Shown here piece by piece: positions 17,602 to 25,118 of a DNA stretch of 64,000 nucleotides; position 1 is the first letter of the stretch, and the number at the start of each line of letters is the position of its first letter. Below the pieces are notes generated by a model. It saw only the letters and a program-made list of their open reading frames with translations, was not told the origin of the DNA and did no database searches. The position numbers and the translations under genes are program-made. The DNA is from Salipiger bermudensis HTCC2601 (GTDB lineage Bacteria; Pseudomonadota; Alphaproteobacteria; Rhodobacterales; Rhodobacteraceae), in the NCBI RefSeq assembly GCF_000153725.1, contig NZ_DS022277.1, positions 31,242 through 95,241 of the forward strand. Reading direction: 5' to 3'.

Positions 17602-18555
17602 TTGACCGCAACGCAGCACTTTGTCTTTGCCTTGGTCGAAGACTTTACCCACATCGCCTTTTCCTGTGCCGTTGACCCCCTGCGCATCGCCAACCTGATC
17701 CGCGGGGAAGAGCTGTATCGCTGGTCTTATGCCTCGCTCAGCGGCGAGACCGTTGCCAGCTCCGACGGCACCACGATCCTGGTGCATCACGCCTTTCACG
17801 CTCTCCCTGCCTGCGACAGGCTGTTCGTGCTGTCGGGCATCGGCATGCACAGTAAGGATCACGCCGAGCTCATTGCCGCGCTACGCCACGCCGACCGCCA
17901 CGGGCGGGCCCGGATCGGGGCGCTCTGCTCCGGCGCCTACGTTTTGGCAAAGGGCGGCTTTCTGAACGGCATGCAGGCCGCGATCCACTGGGAATATCAT
18001 GATCTCGTCATGGAGGAGTTTCCCGAGATCAACCTCGTTCGCAACGTCTTCGTCGTAGATGAGCGTCACATCACAGCATCGGGGGGAACTGCGACCGCCG
18101 ACCTCATGCTGCACCTGATCGAGCGCGACCACGGCAAAGACCTAGCCGTCGCGGTGGCGGACCAGATGGTCTATAATGCCGTACGTGACTCATCGGCTGC
18201 GCAGAAAGTTTCGTTGCAGTCACGGAATGGCATGCGCAATCCGCACTTGGTACGGGCGATCGACATCATGTCACGCAACATCGAGACTCCGCGAAGCCCG
18301 TCGCAGATCGCGCGCGAGGTCGGTATCTCGCTGCGCCAGATGGAGCGCCTGTTCGGTAAATACCTCAACAGCTCGCCGAAGAAGTACTACATGGAACTGC
18401 GCCTGGATAAGTCGCGAAACCTTCTGGTGCAGACGGACCGGTCCGTCATGGAGATTGCTCTCGCCTGCGGCTTCGAAAACTCGGGAACGTTTTCGCGGGT
18501 GTACAGGACCGCCTTCGGCGTGACGCCGATGATGCAGCGGGGCAAGCTGAAGTAG
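17602..18555 (+). CDS. GlxA-type AraC-family transcriptional regulator (GATase1-like + HTH)
   Basis: A 317-residue regulator. Residues 1-175 form a DJ-1/PfpI-like class I glutaminase-type domain (FALVEDFTHIAFSCAVDPLRIAN at the start; IGALCSGAYVLAKGGFLNG at the nucleophile-elbow position), and residues 215-315 a double AraC helix-turn-helix (SPSQIAREVGISLRQMERLF; VMEIALACGFENSGTFSRVY). This architecture is shared with GbdR, CdhR and ArgR, activators of betaine, carnitine and arginine use. The start is a TTG with AAGGA about 10 bases upstream. It follows the betaine transporter and likely activates the cluster through the TGTCGC repeats at 4559-4596. Confidence 0.87.
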   Translation: MTATQHFVFALVEDFTHIAFSCAVDPLRIANLIRGEELYRWSYASLSGETVASSDGTTILVHHAFHALPACDRLFVLSGIGMHSKDHAELIAALRHADRHGRARIGALCSGAYVLAKGGFLNGMQAAIHWEYHDLVMEEFPEINLVRNVFVVDERHITASGGTATADLMLHLIERDHGKDLAVAVADQMVYNAVRDSSAAQKVSLQSRNGMRNPHLVRAIDIMSRNIETPRSPSQIAREVGISLRQMERLFGKYLNSSPKKYYMELRLDKSRNLLVQTDRSVMEIALACGFENSGTFSRVYRTAFGVTPMMQRGKLK

Positions 18556-18790
18556 AGCCCTGCTGGCCGGTCTTGCCTGTGCGACCCTGTGACGACGCGA
18601 TGTCGGCGGGACGTCTGATCATGGCGTCCCCCTCCATCCTGCCCCACGCGCGCGGAGCTGTTTCAGTAGGCCAAGAGGTTTGGCAGGGGCCTGTCGACGC
18701 AGTGGCGCAAGTGCTCTTCGCCAGTGCCGCATGACCCGCATGGGTAGCTTCGTTGTCTGAATGTCCTTCGGGCGCGCGTCTGATATCTTG

Positions 18791-18820
18791 TGCTGGGCCC
18801 CGAGCGGTCGGGGCCCAGCA
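18791..18820 (-). terminator. strong hairpin at the end of the 20.6-18.8 kb operon
   Basis: A perfect 11-bp stem TGCTGGGCCCC / GGGGCCCAGCA with an 8-base loop sits 11 bases beyond the stop codon of the (frameshifted) SnoaL gene on the minus strand. There is no run of T, so it may act as a pause or mRNA-end stabiliser rather than a full intrinsic terminator. Confidence 0.5.
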
Positions 18821-18831
18821 GGGGAGCAGGC

Positions 18832-19231
18832 CTAGCCTGTGAGCTGCTGCCTGATATCGGCGCGGTCAAAATGCGCCCGTTTCTCGATGATCAGCCCGTC
18901 CCTGAGCGTCAGCTTCATGAAAAGAGAACCGAAGCTTGCGTCCCGAGGCGGGTATTCCTGCCCAGTCGCGGGCATGGGTGCCTTCGAAGATCAGGTATGC
19001 GGCCACTTGGTCGCCTTCTGCAATCAGCTTGATCAGTGGCATCTGCCAATCGTCATAGGCGGCGAAGTTCTTCTCTTCGGAGGCGCGGAAGCCCTCGACG
19101 CCCCAATGCGGCGTGTCCACTTGGTGGTAGAACACGAAACCTGGATGGCAATACTGCGCCAGATCGTCGAAACGGCGATCGTTCAGTGCCTCGTAGAAGG
19201 CGCGGACGGTGGCCTTGTTGCTCTCGCTCAT
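18832..19231 (-). pseudogene. SnoaL-like (nuclear transport factor 2-fold) protein, frameshifted near its C-terminus
   Basis: The open frame encodes 121 residues (19231 to 18866), beginning SESNKATVRAFYEALNDRRFDD, a SnoaL/NTF2-like start, and containing FVFYHQVDTPHWGVEGF. After GRKLRFSF the frame runs into a polar, family-unlike tail. Removing one T from the run around 18918-18921 restores FMKLTLRDGLIIEKRAHFD, an ideal SnoaL C-terminal strand pair, ending in TAG at 18832. So a single-base insertion disrupts the gene, or the base is an assembly error. It lies 2 bases after the MBL gene. SnoaL-fold proteins may be small enzymes or ligand binders; the substrate is unknown. Confidence 0.75.
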
Positions 19232-19233
19232 CC

Positions 19234-20004
19234 TCAGAACTCGAGCACGGTGTCGTCGGCCGGGATCGACAGGCGCTCGGTCATGCCATTTGCCTCGGCG
19301 AAGGAGGCCAGCTCGGCGCGACTCAGAACGCAGTGGTTCACCGTTTCCATGTGGCTGGCGATGATCTGCGCCTCGGGCGCCGCGTCATGAACCGCCTTGA
19401 TGTCGGCGGTGCCCATGATGATGGAGCCGAGGCCCGGCACCTGTGCATCGCCGGCCGCCAAGACGATGACATCGGGCTTGAACATTTCGAGATTGGTCTC
19501 GACCATCTGGTTCCAGACGGTGTCGCCGGCCAGGTAGAGCGTCTTTTCGCCCATCGCGCGGAACACGACGCCCATCACGTTGCCCAGAAGTTCGGCGCCG
19601 TAGACATAGGCCTGGTCCGAGCCGTGCTGGCCGCGGGTACGCGACAGGGTGACACCTTCGAACGTCGTCTCGATGCCCAGCGGACGAACATCGGTAAAGC
19701 CCATGGCCTTGATCAGCTCGGCATCGGAATAATCCTGTACGAAGACTGGCTTGTCCCGCGGCAGCAGCTTGACCGCGGCCTCGTCGAAGTGATCGGGATG
19801 CAGGTGCGTCAGGATCAGCGCATCGAAGTCGAGGACGGTGTCCATCGGGGTCGACAGCGCGACGCGCGGGTGGCGGATTTCGCTGTTCACCGTGCCTTCA
19901 AAGCCGGGATAGGCGTCCTTGTCGGCCAGGTAAGGATCGACGAGGAAGCGTTTGCCGCCAAAGGTGACGATCAGGGTGGCGTTGCGGATCTGGTGGATTT
20001 TCAT
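19234..20004 (-). CDS. MBL-fold metallohydrolase
   Basis: A 256-residue metallo-beta-lactamase-fold hydrolase of the compact UlaG-like kind. The zinc-binding motif is LTHLHPDHFD (HxHxDH), a downstream histidine lies in RGQHGSD, an aspartate in LAGDTVWN and a last histidine in IASHMETVNH. It is cytoplasmic with no signal peptide. It sits 15 bases after the isochorismatase-like gene and 2 before the SnoaL-like gene, so the three are one operon. The substrate is not evident; the family includes lactonases and cyclic phosphodiesterases. Confidence 0.85.
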   Translation of the reverse strand: MKIHQIRNATLIVTFGGKRFLVDPYLADKDAYPGFEGTVNSEIRHPRVALSTPMDTVLDFDALILTHLHPDHFDEAAVKLLPRDKPVFVQDYSDAELIKAMGFTDVRPLGIETTFEGVTLSRTRGQHGSDQAYVYGAELLGNVMGVVFRAMGEKTLYLAGDTVWNQMVETNLEMFKPDVIVLAAGDAQVPGLGSIIMGTADIKAVHDAAPEAQIIASHMETVNHCVLSRAELASFAEANGMTERLSIPADDTVLEF

Positions 20005-20019
20005 GGGAATGTCTCCGGC

Positions 20020-20562
20020 TTAGCGTGCGATGAAGGCGTCGGTCGAGATGACCTCGCCGTAGAAGAAGGCCAGCGCGGACATCATCGCCGTCTGGACATG
20101 GGCGGCCGGAACGGTCGCGCCGTTGAACTCCAGTTCGCGGGTGGCGCAAGCGTCATGGATGGTGGTGGTCGTGTAGCCGAAGTCGTTGGCGGCTCGGACT
20201 GTTGCATCCACGCACATGTGGCTCATGGCACCAACCACGATGACCTCCCCGATGCCCTTCTCGTCCAGCAGGTCCTTCAGGCTGGTCTCGCGGAAAGAGT
20301 TGGGGAAGTTCTTGGTGATGACCGGCTCTCCTTGAGCGGGAGCGACGCTCTTGTTGATCTCCACGCCGACCGAGCCGGGCACGAAAACCGGCGCGCCGGG
20401 CATCTCGTGGCGGATGTTGACGATCAGATCGCCATTTTCGCGGCCATGGGCGATGACCCGGGCGGCGTTGGCAGCGGCGGCATCGATGCCTTCCAGCGGC
20501 AGGTTGCCGCCCGGCCAGTATTCATTCTGCAGGTCGATAACGATGATAGCGCGGTTCGACAT
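20020..20562 (-). CDS. isochorismatase-family cysteine hydrolase
   Basis: A 180-residue hydrolase with the catalytic triad of the family: D10 (VIDLQNEY), K84 (ITKNFPNSF) and C117 (GAMSHMCVDATVR). Members hydrolyse amides or vinyl ethers, for example nicotinamide, carbamoyl and biuret-like compounds. The ATG at 20562 is preceded by AAGGAAAT; the longer open frame lacks such a site. It is the first gene of the isochorismatase-MBL-SnoaL operon, divergent from a GlxA-type regulator with shared repeats in between. The substrate cannot be deduced. Confidence 0.87.
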   Translation of the reverse strand: MSNRAIIVIDLQNEYWPGGNLPLEGIDAAAANAARVIAHGRENGDLIVNIRHEMPGAPVFVPGSVGVEINKSVAPAQGEPVITKNFPNSFRETSLKDLLDEKGIGEVIVVGAMSHMCVDATVRAANDFGYTTTTIHDACATRELEFNGATVPAAHVQTAMMSALAFFYGEVISTDAFIAR

Positions 20563-20630
20563 CGGATTTCCTTCCTTCGCTTGGCTTGACGCCAAACTAA
20601 TGACACCCGAGATTTCACTCCATTGGCGCA

Positions 20631-20660
20631 ATCGACAAAATCCGGGGCGATATCGACAAA
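20631..20660 (-). promoter_or_regulatory. direct repeat of TTTGTCGAT, likely GlxA-type regulator site
   Basis: On the minus strand TTTGTCGAT occurs twice (20652-20660 and 20631-20639), 21 bases apart, directly upstream of the isochorismatase operon and touching the start of the divergent GlxA-type gene. Half-sites of TGTCG type two helical turns apart match the binding style of ArgR/GbdR-like regulators. Autoregulation together with control of the operon is inferred. Confidence 0.5.
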
Positions 20661-21610
20661 TGACAGAAGTCAGGATTGGCATCGTTCTTTACCCCGGCGC
20701 GCAGCGCTCGGCGGCCATGGGCCTCGAGGATCTGTTTCACGTCGCGGACCGCATGACCCCGAATGCGGGGGGCGGCGGTCAGAGGCTTCACGTCCGTATG
20801 ATCAAAGCAGACGATGGCGCGGAGGCGCTGCAAGACCTTCCGGGATCGTCTGCCGATCAGTGCCAGGTTTTGATCGTGCCCCCGTCATTGGAGGCCCCGA
20901 TCAGCTCCGAAGCCGCCTCACCGATCGCGCACTGGCTTCGCGCGCGCCACGCGGCAGGGACCGTGCTCGCCTCGGTCTGCGGCGGAGCGTTTCTTCTGGG
21001 GGAAACAGGGTTACTCGCAGGGCGGGCGGCAACGACGCATTGGGCCTATGCAGATGCCTTCCGCGCAAGGTTCCCGGAGGTAGACCTTGATCCGGACCGG
21101 CTTGTCATCGATGGCGGTGACATCCTTTCGGCAGGCGGTTTGATGTCCTGGACAGATCTGGGACTGAAGCTGATAGAGCGCTTTCTCGGCCCCGTCGTCA
21201 TGGGGAAAACGGCCCAGATGATGCTGGTCGACCCTCCTGGCCGGGAGCAGCGCTACTACAGTGGGTTCTCCCCGCGCCTGAGCCATGGCGATGCAGCGGT
21301 CCTGAAGGCCCAGCATGTCCTGCAGGCAAGCGAAGGGAAGGAGGCGCGGCTCGCGACATTGGCGGCGGAGGCCGGACTGGAGGAGCGCACCTTGTTGCGC
21401 CGCTTCCAGAAGGCCACGGGCCTGACCACCACGGAATACGCCCAGCGGCTTCGGGTTGCGAAGGCCCAAGAGCTTCTGCAGTTCGGGCGTTTACCGGTGG
21501 AACGCGTCTCGTGGGAGGTTGGCTACGCTGACCCGGGAGCTTTCCGTAAAGTTTTTCACCGCATTGTCGGTTTGACACCGCGCGAGTATCGTCGACGGTT
21601 TCATGCCTGA
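20660..21610 (+). CDS. GlxA-type AraC-family transcriptional regulator
   Basis: A 316-residue regulator with an N-terminal DJ-1/PfpI-like domain (IGIVLYPGAQRSAAMGLEDLF at the start; LASVCGGAFLLGETGLLAG at the nucleophile elbow, C near 109) and a C-terminal AraC DNA-binding domain (LATLAAEAGLEERTLLRRFQ; VSWEVGYADPGAFRKVFHR). I chose the ATG at 20660 because the conserved domain begins there. It is divergent from the isochorismatase-MBL-SnoaL operon, which it most likely activates. Despite the same architecture as the regulator at 17602, the two diverge strongly in sequence. Confidence 0.87.
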   Translation: MTEVRIGIVLYPGAQRSAAMGLEDLFHVADRMTPNAGGGGQRLHVRMIKADDGAEALQDLPGSSADQCQVLIVPPSLEAPISSEAASPIAHWLRARHAAGTVLASVCGGAFLLGETGLLAGRAATTHWAYADAFRARFPEVDLDPDRLVIDGGDILSAGGLMSWTDLGLKLIERFLGPVVMGKTAQMMLVDPPGREQRYYSGFSPRLSHGDAAVLKAQHVLQASEGKEARLATLAAEAGLEERTLLRRFQKATGLTTTEYAQRLRVAKAQELLQFGRLPVERVSWEVGYADPGAFRKVFHRIVGLTPREYRRRFHA

Positions 21611-21821
21611 CGGGGCCGTGTTGGAATAGCGGAGGCTTCGCTCTACGCTTTGCAGAAGAAGATCGTGATGGCGCCATCTTTAGACGTTGAGAAAGGCGCT
21701 CGGATCCGTAGGCGAGCGGCACCTGTCGCAGGGGGATGGCATGGTGCAGCTCTTGCCCGGGCTCGATCCCGATATCTGCATAAGACGCGTTTTTGCGGAT
21801 GCGCCGATGCCCATGCCGAAC

Positions 21822-22352
21822 TTAGCCTGAAACACCAGAATCTTGGTCTTGGCTCTTGTAGCTGTACCTAAAATCGCAACAAGAAGAGCCTTCCATGATT
21901 GTTTGCGTGCGCTGAAGTTTAATGTCTGTATTATAGCCCTCGGGGAAGACGTAGTCTCGGTTGCACGAAAGCAGATGGCCGATATCGCCAAGACCCATTT
22001 CTTGGTACATTTCTGCGTAACGGCAACGCGTTACCTTATAATGAAACTCTTTATCTGATGCTTTCTCAATTTCAATGGACAGGGCATCGTCCTGCGTCCA
22101 GAGTACCTGAAGGTCCTGAAAACTCCTCAAATCGGTTCCTCCAGGGGTCTTCTGTGCAAAGCTCTTGCCAGCTTCCAGCGCGGCAGTTCTTATCGCGGTG
22201 TCTATGATGCTCTTGGCCGCCTCATCGCCGTAGCGCAGCGCTATTTCCTTGTATATGGGAGCAATGATGGCTGCCTCTATGCGTCTGCGAGCGAGAATAC
22301 CGATTTCACCAGCAACCGTGGTCTCAAACTGCTTATCTCGAGACTTTGACAT
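21822..22352 (-). CDS. L-2-amino-thiazoline-4-carboxylate hydrolase-like protein
   Basis: A 176-residue protein. The start MSKSRDKQFETTVAGEIGIL, the helical middle and the C-terminal RCRYAEMYQEMGLGDIGHLL-SCNRDYVFPEGYN region match the ATC-hydrolase family, named for hydrolysis of L-2-amino-thiazoline-4-carboxylate on the way to L-cysteine. Most members are uncharacterised, so the reaction is only a family name. AAGGAGAGG lies just upstream of the ATG at 22352. Its codons look clearly less GC-rich than those of its neighbours, suggesting recent acquisition. It is flanked by 210 and 446 bases of non-coding DNA. Confidence 0.7.
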   Translation of the reverse strand: MSKSRDKQFETTVAGEIGILARRRIEAAIIAPIYKEIALRYGDEAAKSIIDTAIRTAALEAGKSFAQKTPGGTDLRSFQDLQVLWTQDDALSIEIEKASDKEFHYKVTRCRYAEMYQEMGLGDIGHLLSCNRDYVFPEGYNTDIKLQRTQTIMEGSSCCDFRYSYKSQDQDSGVSG

Positions 22353-22798
22353 GTGGACCTCTCCTTTCGTGTCGGTACTGACGACCGCCTGTGGATAGCA
22401 GGGCAGGGCGCGTTTGAATGCCTTCAGGCAGAAACTGTCGGCCTCGCTTCTACCTTGCAACAATCTTGTTCCCGGCCCTGGCTGACGACCTTCCTTGCCG
22501 GAATGGTTTCGGTTGTCACGGCCTCGCCAATCTTTGGTTTCTGGTGACGTGCAAGCAGGTGCTGCTGACGCAAGGTATGGCCCCGACATGAGGGTCGTGG
22601 CGATCATGCAATACCCGTTGTTCGGCATGGTCGCGGCGGCTTGTTGGGACTGATCCGAATGGCCCGTCCCAATTGTGTGAGTGGACCAGCCGGATCAGTC
22701 GAATTGCGTGCCGCCGCATGTGTTCAGCGGCAGGCGGCCCTTGTCCAGAGGCAGCAGCCGCGTTGGCTCAGGCCTTTACGGCCCCAACATCGGCCGGC
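22353..22798. other. intergenic stretch without recognisable gene
   Basis: These 446 bases between the ATC-hydrolase-like and aldehyde dehydrogenase genes contain no supported gene. Short frames on both strands lack start sites and domain resemblance. The only structure I see is the nested inverted repeat at 22633-22717. Confidence 0.6.
22633..22717. repeat. nested inverted repeat
   Basis: Two matching pairs lie in order: GCGGCGGC (22633-22640) with GCCGCCGC (22710-22717), and GACTGATCCG (22648-22657) with CGGATCAGTC (22691-22700). Folding would give two stacked stems of 8 and 10 bp around a 33-base loop. It could be a terminator-like structure, an IS end relic or a structured RNA; no T-run follows. 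Confidence 0.5.
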
Positions 22799-24313
22799 CT
22801 ATGCGAGATCGTCGGGCAGCACGCCTTGGGGGATGTTTTGGTAGCAGACCGGGCGCAGGAAGCGGCGGATCGACAGCGTGCCCACGGAGGTGGCGCCGAA
22901 GTTCGTGCTGGCCGGGTAGGGCCCGCCATGGACCATGGTGTCCGCGACCTCGACGCCGGTGGGGAAGCCATTGACCAGAACCCGGCCGGCCTTGCGTTCG
23001 AGGATCGGAAGCAGCGCGCGGGCGTCGGCGGTGTCGCCCTCGTCCATGTGGATGGTGGCGGTGAGCTGGCCCTCGAAGCCGCGGGCGAGCTGGGCCATCT
23101 CGTCATCGGAGGCGACGCGGATCACCAGCCCGAGCGGGCCGAAGACCTCTTCCCCGAGCGCGTGGTCCTGCAGGTAGCTCGCGGCATCGGTCTGGTAGAG
23201 GTTGGGCCTGGCGTTGCGGCCCTCCTGCTCGGTGGTCAGCACCGGCTTGACGGTGTTGCGCCCGTCGAACCGGGCCTTGCCGTCGCGATAGGCCTGCGCG
23301 ATGCCCTCGGTCAGCATGACCTGCGCCAGCGCGTCGGTGAGCGCCTTGGCGGCGGCCTCGACGAAGGCATCGCCCTCGGCGCCGGTGCCGATCACCGCGA
23401 TGCCGGGATTGGTGCAGAACTGGCCTGCCCCCATGGTGAGCGAGCCGGCCCAGCCGCTGCCGATCTCGGCGCCACGGGCGCGGGCGGCCTCGGGCAGGAC
23501 GAACATCGGGTTGACCGAGCCCAGCTCGCCGAAGAACGGGATCGGCTCGGGACGCTGGGCGCAGAGATCAAAGAGCGCCCGGCCGCCGCCGAGCGAGCCG
23601 GTGAAGCCCACCGCCTTGATCTGCGGGTGCTGGACCAGCGCCTGGCCGACATCGCGCTTGCCGCCCTGGATCAGCGAGAACACGCCCTCGGGCATGCCGC
23701 ACGACGCGATGGCGGCGTGGATCGCCTCGGCAACGATCTCGCCGGTGCCGGGATGGGCCGAGTGGCCCTTGACCACCACCGGGCAGCCGGCGGCCAGCGC
23801 CGCGGCGGTGTCGCCGCCTGCGGTGGAGAAGGCCAGCGGAAAGTTCGAGGCACCGAACACGGCCACCGGACCGATCGGGCGCTGCATCATCCGCAGGTCG
23901 GGGCGCGGCAGCGGCGCGCGGTCGGGCAGCGCCGCGTCATGGCGGCGGTCGAGATAGTCGCCCTTGCGGATGTGCTCGGCGAAAAGGCGGAGCTGTCCGG
24001 TGGTGCGGCCGCGCTCGCCCTGAAGCCGGGCCTCGGGCAGGCCGGTCTCCTGGGTGCCGATCGCGGTGATGGCCTCGGCGCGGGCCTCCATCTCGTCGGC
24101 GATGGCGTCGAGGAAGGCGGCGCGCTCTTCGCGGCTGGTGTAGCCGTAGCTCCAGAACGCCTCCTCGGCCGCCTCGCAGGCGCGGGTCACCAGCTCGGGC
24201 GTGCCGATGCTGAACGCGTGCGCGGGCCCGTGGGCGGGCTCGGAGGTGAAGGTCGCGTCCGAGGCGATCCAGTTTCCGGCGATCAGGTGCTTGCCGTGGG
24301 GGGTGAAGCTCAT
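22799..24313 (-). CDS. 2,5-dioxovalerate (2-oxoglutarate semialdehyde) dehydrogenase-type aldehyde dehydrogenase
   Basis: A 504-residue aldehyde dehydrogenase of the ketoglutarate-semialdehyde type, distinct from the class of the dehydrogenase at 11206. Landmarks are PIGPVAVFGASNFPLAFSTA near 150, VVKGHSAHPGTGE near 183, FGELGSVNP near 265 and the catalytic cysteine in MGAGQFCTNPG (C near 305). It would oxidise 2-oxoglutarate semialdehyde to 2-oxoglutarate using NAD(P)+, the final step of Weimberg-type pentose and sugar-acid breakdown. It lies downstream of an IlvD/Edd dehydratase and an RraA-like gene, separated from the latter by a hairpin. I chose the ATG at 24313, where the family sequence begins. 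Confidence 0.87.
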   Translation of the reverse strand: MSFTPHGKHLIAGNWIASDATFTSEPAHGPAHAFSIGTPELVTRACEAAEEAFWSYGYTSREERAAFLDAIADEMEARAEAITAIGTQETGLPEARLQGERGRTTGQLRLFAEHIRKGDYLDRRHDAALPDRAPLPRPDLRMMQRPIGPVAVFGASNFPLAFSTAGGDTAAALAAGCPVVVKGHSAHPGTGEIVAEAIHAAIASCGMPEGVFSLIQGGKRDVGQALVQHPQIKAVGFTGSLGGGRALFDLCAQRPEPIPFFGELGSVNPMFVLPEAARARGAEIGSGWAGSLTMGAGQFCTNPGIAVIGTGAEGDAFVEAAAKALTDALAQVMLTEGIAQAYRDGKARFDGRNTVKPVLTTEQEGRNARPNLYQTDAASYLQDHALGEEVFGPLGLVIRVASDDEMAQLARGFEGQLTATIHMDEGDTADARALLPILERKAGRVLVNGFPTGVEVADTMVHGGPYPASTNFGATSVGTLSIRRFLRPVCYQNIPQGVLPDDLA

Positions 24314-24342
24314 GGGATGTCCTTTCGTCCGTGCAAGAGAAA

Positions 24343-24364
24343 GGGCGCGGAGCTCTCCGCGCCC
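24343..24364 (-). terminator. hairpin between the RraA-like and aldehyde dehydrogenase genes
   Basis: A perfect 10-bp stem GGGCGCGGAG / CTCCGCGCCC with a 2-base loop, followed on the minus strand by TTTCTCTT. It would partly terminate the upstream operon or set a lower level for the dehydrogenase. Confidence 0.6.
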
Positions 24365-24381
24365 ATCCGATGTGGCAGGTG

Positions 24382-25107
24382 TCAGAGGCCGGTCTTTTCG
24401 CACCAGGCTTCGAACTTCTTCTGGTTCTCGTCCTTGGTGCAGGGGTAGAGCCCGATGATCGGCGCGCCGTTCTCGACCTCCTCGAGCACGAAGGCCTCGA
24501 AATCCTCCATGCCGGCGCAGACCTCGGCGATCTCGTCGGACAGATGCGCCGGGATCACCATGACGCCGTCGCGGTCTCCCACCAGCACGTCGCCGGGAAA
24601 CACCGCGACCTCGCCGCAGGCGATGGGCACGTTGATGTCGAGCGCCTCGTGCTTGGTCAGGTTGGTGGGTGCCGAGGGGCGCGCGGCGTAGGCCGGCATG
24701 TCGAGCGCGCCGATGCCCTCGAAGTCGCGCAGGCCGCCGTCGGTGACGAGCCCGGCGCACCCGCGCACCGCCATGCGGGTGACGAGGATCGAGCCCGCGG
24801 TGGCCGCCGAGGAATCGCCGCGTGCATCCATCACCAGCACGTGCCCTGCGGGGCAGGTCTCGACCGCGACGCGCTGCGGGTGATCGGCGTTTCGGAACAC
24901 CTCGATCGGGTTGCGATCCTCGCGGGCCGGGATGTAGCGCAGGGTGAAGGCCTGCCCGACCATGTTGGCGGATTTCGCGGCAACGGGTTGCACGCCCTGG
25001 ATGAACTGGTTGCGCAGGCCGCGCTTGTAGAGCTGGGTCGCGATGGAGGCGGTCGAGATGCGCTTGTACTTGGCGCGGGTCTCGTCGGACAGGACGTAAT
25101 CGGTCAT
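24382..25107 (-). CDS. RraA-like protein (aldolase/demethylmenaquinone-methyltransferase fold)
   Basis: A 241-residue RraA-family protein. The RYIPAREDRN segment, the glycine-rich VMDARGDSSAATAGSILVTRM and the metal/oxoacid-binding VTDGGLRDFEGI (G-x2-D-x2-R-D pattern, near residue 120) are present. That R-D pair is what separates catalytically competent HMG/KDG-type aldolases from true RNase E inhibitors. Its position between a sugar-acid dehydratase and a 2-oxoglutarate-semialdehyde dehydrogenase gene suggests it handles the 2-keto-3-deoxy acid, by aldol cleavage or dehydration. This is inference; no substrate is proven. It follows the dehydratase by 11 bases. Confidence 0.78.
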   Translation of the reverse strand: MTDYVLSDETRAKYKRISTASIATQLYKRGLRNQFIQGVQPVAAKSANMVGQAFTLRYIPAREDRNPIEVFRNADHPQRVAVETCPAGHVLVMDARGDSSAATAGSILVTRMAVRGCAGLVTDGGLRDFEGIGALDMPAYAARPSAPTNLTKHEALDINVPIACGEVAVFPGDVLVGDRDGVMVIPAHLSDEIAEVCAGMEDFEAFVLEEVENGAPIIGLYPCTKDENQKKFEAWCEKTGL

Positions 25108-25118
25108 TTCTGGAGTCC

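Noticed and set aside
22673..24448. 591-residue plus-strand frame opposite the dehydrogenase gene
   Set aside because: Low-complexity glycine/alanine/arginine sequence without family resemblance; the minus-strand aldehyde dehydrogenase explains the codon bias.
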